Origin: Lachnospiraceae bacterium UBA7143
GTDB lineage: Bacteria; Bacillota; Clostridia; Lachnospirales; Lachnospiraceae
Assembly (NCBI GenBank): GCA_002491905.1
Contig: DKWV01000009.1
Location: 1 to 57,123 of the forward strand
Direction of reading: 5' to 3'
Length of the DNA: 57,123 bases
Both the position numbers and the translations under genes were made by a program. This document shows positions 55,261 to 57,123 of the stretch, one piece after another. The notes beneath the pieces are model-generated. The model ran no database searches. It saw only the letters and a program-made list of their open reading frames with translations, and was not told the origin of the DNA. The first letter of the stretch is position 1, and every line of letters begins with the position of its first letter.

Positions 55261-57123
55261 AGACAACGCTAAGACATACAATATTGATACGCAAAATAAT
55301 TATTATATTGCGAATGCTGGATCGGCATTTGTCTCAGCTCAGGATTGTAAAGAAGAAAAACTTTATGAGTCTGTAAAAGATTCTCTATATTATGAGAAGG
55401 ATTATATATCAAGCATAATATCCGTCATTGTGAGCAAACATAGCATTTTAATTCAAGGAGAACAGGGATCCGGAAAAAGTATATTGGCCTTTAAAATAGC
55501 AGAACAGATGAAAGAGCGGGGCCTGATAACTTCGTCTTATTATTTAAACCCTCCAAGTGATTGGAACACTATAAAACAATGGATACAGTCTATACATTTT
55601 CAGGGGAAAATGAATCATAGTGAGAATGTTCACTTATGGATTATTGATAATTTGCATAAGATCCCGGATGGGGTGGAAGCATTTCCGGATTCCTCGGTGT
55701 GGGGATCCGATTTTTGTATCTGCTGTACAAGAGATTTGAATCAGGTGTTATCTGGAAATGATGTATATTTCGAAATGTCATTAGATACTGAACAAGTGAT
55801 CAGGCGAAAAATTGATGAGCGGTTGTTTTATAAATGTTATAATGCCTTGCGGCCTGGTAAGATTGGCCGAAGTGAGTCGGATTTGTTATATCGGTATATA
55901 GGAGGAAATCTGGCGATATTAAGATACTTAATAAGGAACGGAAAACTAGAATTTCCTTTAATTGATCTGAAGAAAGAGGATTTTATAGATTTTCACAATA
56001 TTTATAACAGCTATCTGCGGGTTGGAAAAGAAAATGTGATTTCTAAGGATAATCTGCCGGATATTTTAAAAATGCTGTTTTTATCACAGATTGATTTTTC
56101 TATTCCTTTCCATATGGAATGTACAGGCTGGCAGGAAACACTAAAAGATATTTATTTTAGGAATGCTGATTATGCGTTAGAAATAGAGCATGCTTCATTG
56201 GCTGAGCTGCTTACAGTATCAATTTGTAAGGAATATAATATTGAATATCATACTTTTTTTACTGATTGTCTGCATTGGGCGTTATCAAAACTGATATATG
56301 ACAGAGTCAGTGAAGAACACCAGAGAAGACAAGTGAACGAATTTCTGCAGCTGCTTTTTGGGCATAAATTTGTGCTGAGCCACAATCAAATCTTAATGGA
56401 AATCCTGTCTGATGATGAGAATCTGTGCAATTTTCTGAAGGAGAATTTAGCTCTTATTTCATGTTCGACCTGGAATGAAATACTTGAAATTGTGAAGGAA
56501 GACTCACAAATAAAGAATGTTTTCTGCAATTTTGCAACATCATCGGAATTCGTCGATGGTTTGATGAAAAATAGTGATTATAATTTCGAATTTATCAGGG
56601 ACAAATTATCTCAGGCAGAGCTGGAGGCAGTGGAAACTCATCTGCTGTCGCATGCATCTGCTTTATTGGAATATGTGGTAAGCCATGAAAATGAGGTTTG
56701 CCTTTTGCATCTGCTACGGTCACTGTCTGACGAAACAGCGATCAGGTTTCTTGAACTTCTGCCGGCTTCCGACCTCGTAAAATTACTTTCTGAGAATAAT
56801 AATGGATTAAAAGGTTGGAGCAGCTATTATTATAAAGCGGGAGAGAAAATTCAAAACGTTTTAGACACCAGAATATCAATAGATGACTATAGAAATATTT
56901 TTATTAATGGGGCATCGATAAATGGTTTTGTACATCTGCTGTCAGTTGCGACGAATCAACTAAAGGAAGAACTATGCCAGTTGCTATCAGACGATTTGGT
57001 TGATAAATTAATCCGGAATACAATAGAAAAAAGTTACTCGATTGGCACCTTAAATTTAGGACTGAGGGGACTGAAAAAGGAATCCTATGAAGTGTTGCGG
57101 TCATTTGAAAGAGCGGTAGGGGC
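55241..57123 (+). CDS. STAND-like P-loop NTPase with N-terminal amyloid-type motif (runs off window)
   Basis: The frame is open from 55229 to the window end with no stop (at least 627 residues from ATG 55241; ATGs at 55229 and 55235 are also possible). Residues 4-21 (QINRDNAKTYNIDTQNNY) repeat the tail of the preceding small protein. A linker leads to Walker A GEQGSGKS (73-80), Walker B LWIIDN (about 132-137) and a sensor-like CCTRD (161-165). This order resembles STAND NTPases (NACHT/NB-ARC relatives). From about residue 250 on the sequence is helical and probably repeat-like, suiting a ligand-sensing arm. It would sense a trigger, oligomerise and seed the partner through the shared motif. 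The 3' end is outside the window, so the sensor cannot be classified. Confidence 0.7.
   Translation, partial: MSIQINRDNAKTYNIDTQNNYYIANAGSAFVSAQDCKEEKLYESVKDSLYYEKDYISSIISVIVSKHSILIQGEQGSGKSILAFKIAEQMKERGLITSSYYLNPPSDWNTIKQWIQSIHFQGKMNHSENVHLWIIDNLHKIPDGVEAFPDSSVWGSDFCICCTRDLNQVLSGNDVYFEMSLDTEQVIRRKIDERLFYKCYNALRPGKIGRSESDLLYRYIGGNLAILRYLIRNGKLEFPLIDLKKEDFIDFHNIYNSYLRVGKENVISKDNLPDILKMLFLSQIDFSIPFHMECTGWQETLKDIYFRNADYALEIEHASLAELLTVSICKEYNIEYHTFFTDCLHWALSKLIYDRVSEEHQRRQVNEFLQLLFGHKFVLSHNQILMEILSDDENLCNFLKENLALISCSTWNEILEIVKEDSQIKNVFCNFATSSEFVDGLMKNSDYNFEFIRDKLSQAELEAVETHLLSHASALLEYVVSHENEVCLLHLLRSLSDETAIRFLELLPASDLVKLLSENNNGLKGWSSYYYKAGEKIQNVLDTRISIDDYRNIFINGASINGFVHLLSVATNQLKEELCQLLSDDLVDKLIRNTIEKSYSIGTLNLGLRGLKKESYEVLRSFERAVG

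Overview
The window reads as chromosomal DNA of a Gram-positive anaerobe of the Clostridia, most likely Lachnospiraceae. This is inferred from a clostridial-type long SRP RNA, strong AGGAGG ribosome-binding sites, lipoproteins ending their signal peptides in GCGGG, an AraR-type arabinose operon, CpsBCD-type tyrosine phosphoregulation of a polysaccharide locus, and HD-GYP/GGDEF signalling. No 16S rRNA or tRNA was seen, so the species cannot be fixed.

Layout. 1-11.9 kb: an arabinose/pentose unit with a monosaccharide ABC transporter (chvE-mmsA-mmsB), araR, araA, ribulokinase, araD, split transketolase and rpe. AraR-like palindromes sit before chvE and before araA. 11.9-18 kb: a MATE pump divergent from a BlaI-like repressor, a GNAT enzyme, an HD-GYP protein, a YesL-like membrane protein and a Cache-GGDEF cyclase. 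18-22 kb: a CUT1 oligosaccharide ABC transporter (lipoprotein plus two permeases, no ATPase), with a hairpin-rich spacer after the lipoprotein gene. 22-25.2 kb: copper resistance (csoR, copA with a fused C-terminal CopZ-like domain). 25.3-29.8 kb: the orphan MsmK-type ATPase that probably powers the CUT1 transporter, a CdaR-like regulator, an unrecognised gene and a PflX-like radical SAM protein. 29.83-30.1 kb: SRP RNA.

30.5-36.6 kb: a 2044-codon surface-type protein with no signal peptide or ribosome-binding site. 36.8-52.4 kb: a polysaccharide locus. It opens with an SH3 membrane protein, CpsB, CpsC, CpsD and the priming transferase in host-like base composition. It then turns abruptly AT-rich: TagA, MnaA, glycosyltransferases, polymerase, TagF-like and TagD enzymes, flippase and acetyltransferase. 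This predicts a heteropolymer containing ManNAc and glycerol-phosphate. An 11-G tract at the end of cpsD may switch or misreport its C-terminus.

52.4-54.6 kb is a graveyard: a decayed acyltransferase 3 gene and Rpn-like and Uma2-like genes that have each lost their nuclease core. At 54.7 kb a clean promoter starts a two-gene operon running off the window: a small protein with a hydrophobic N-terminus and a P-loop NTPase of STAND appearance. The C-terminus of the first and the N-terminus of the second share an 18-residue Asn/Gln/Tyr-rich motif resembling RHIM or bacterial amyloid signalling motifs. This is the best candidate in the window for a new immune or cell-death system.
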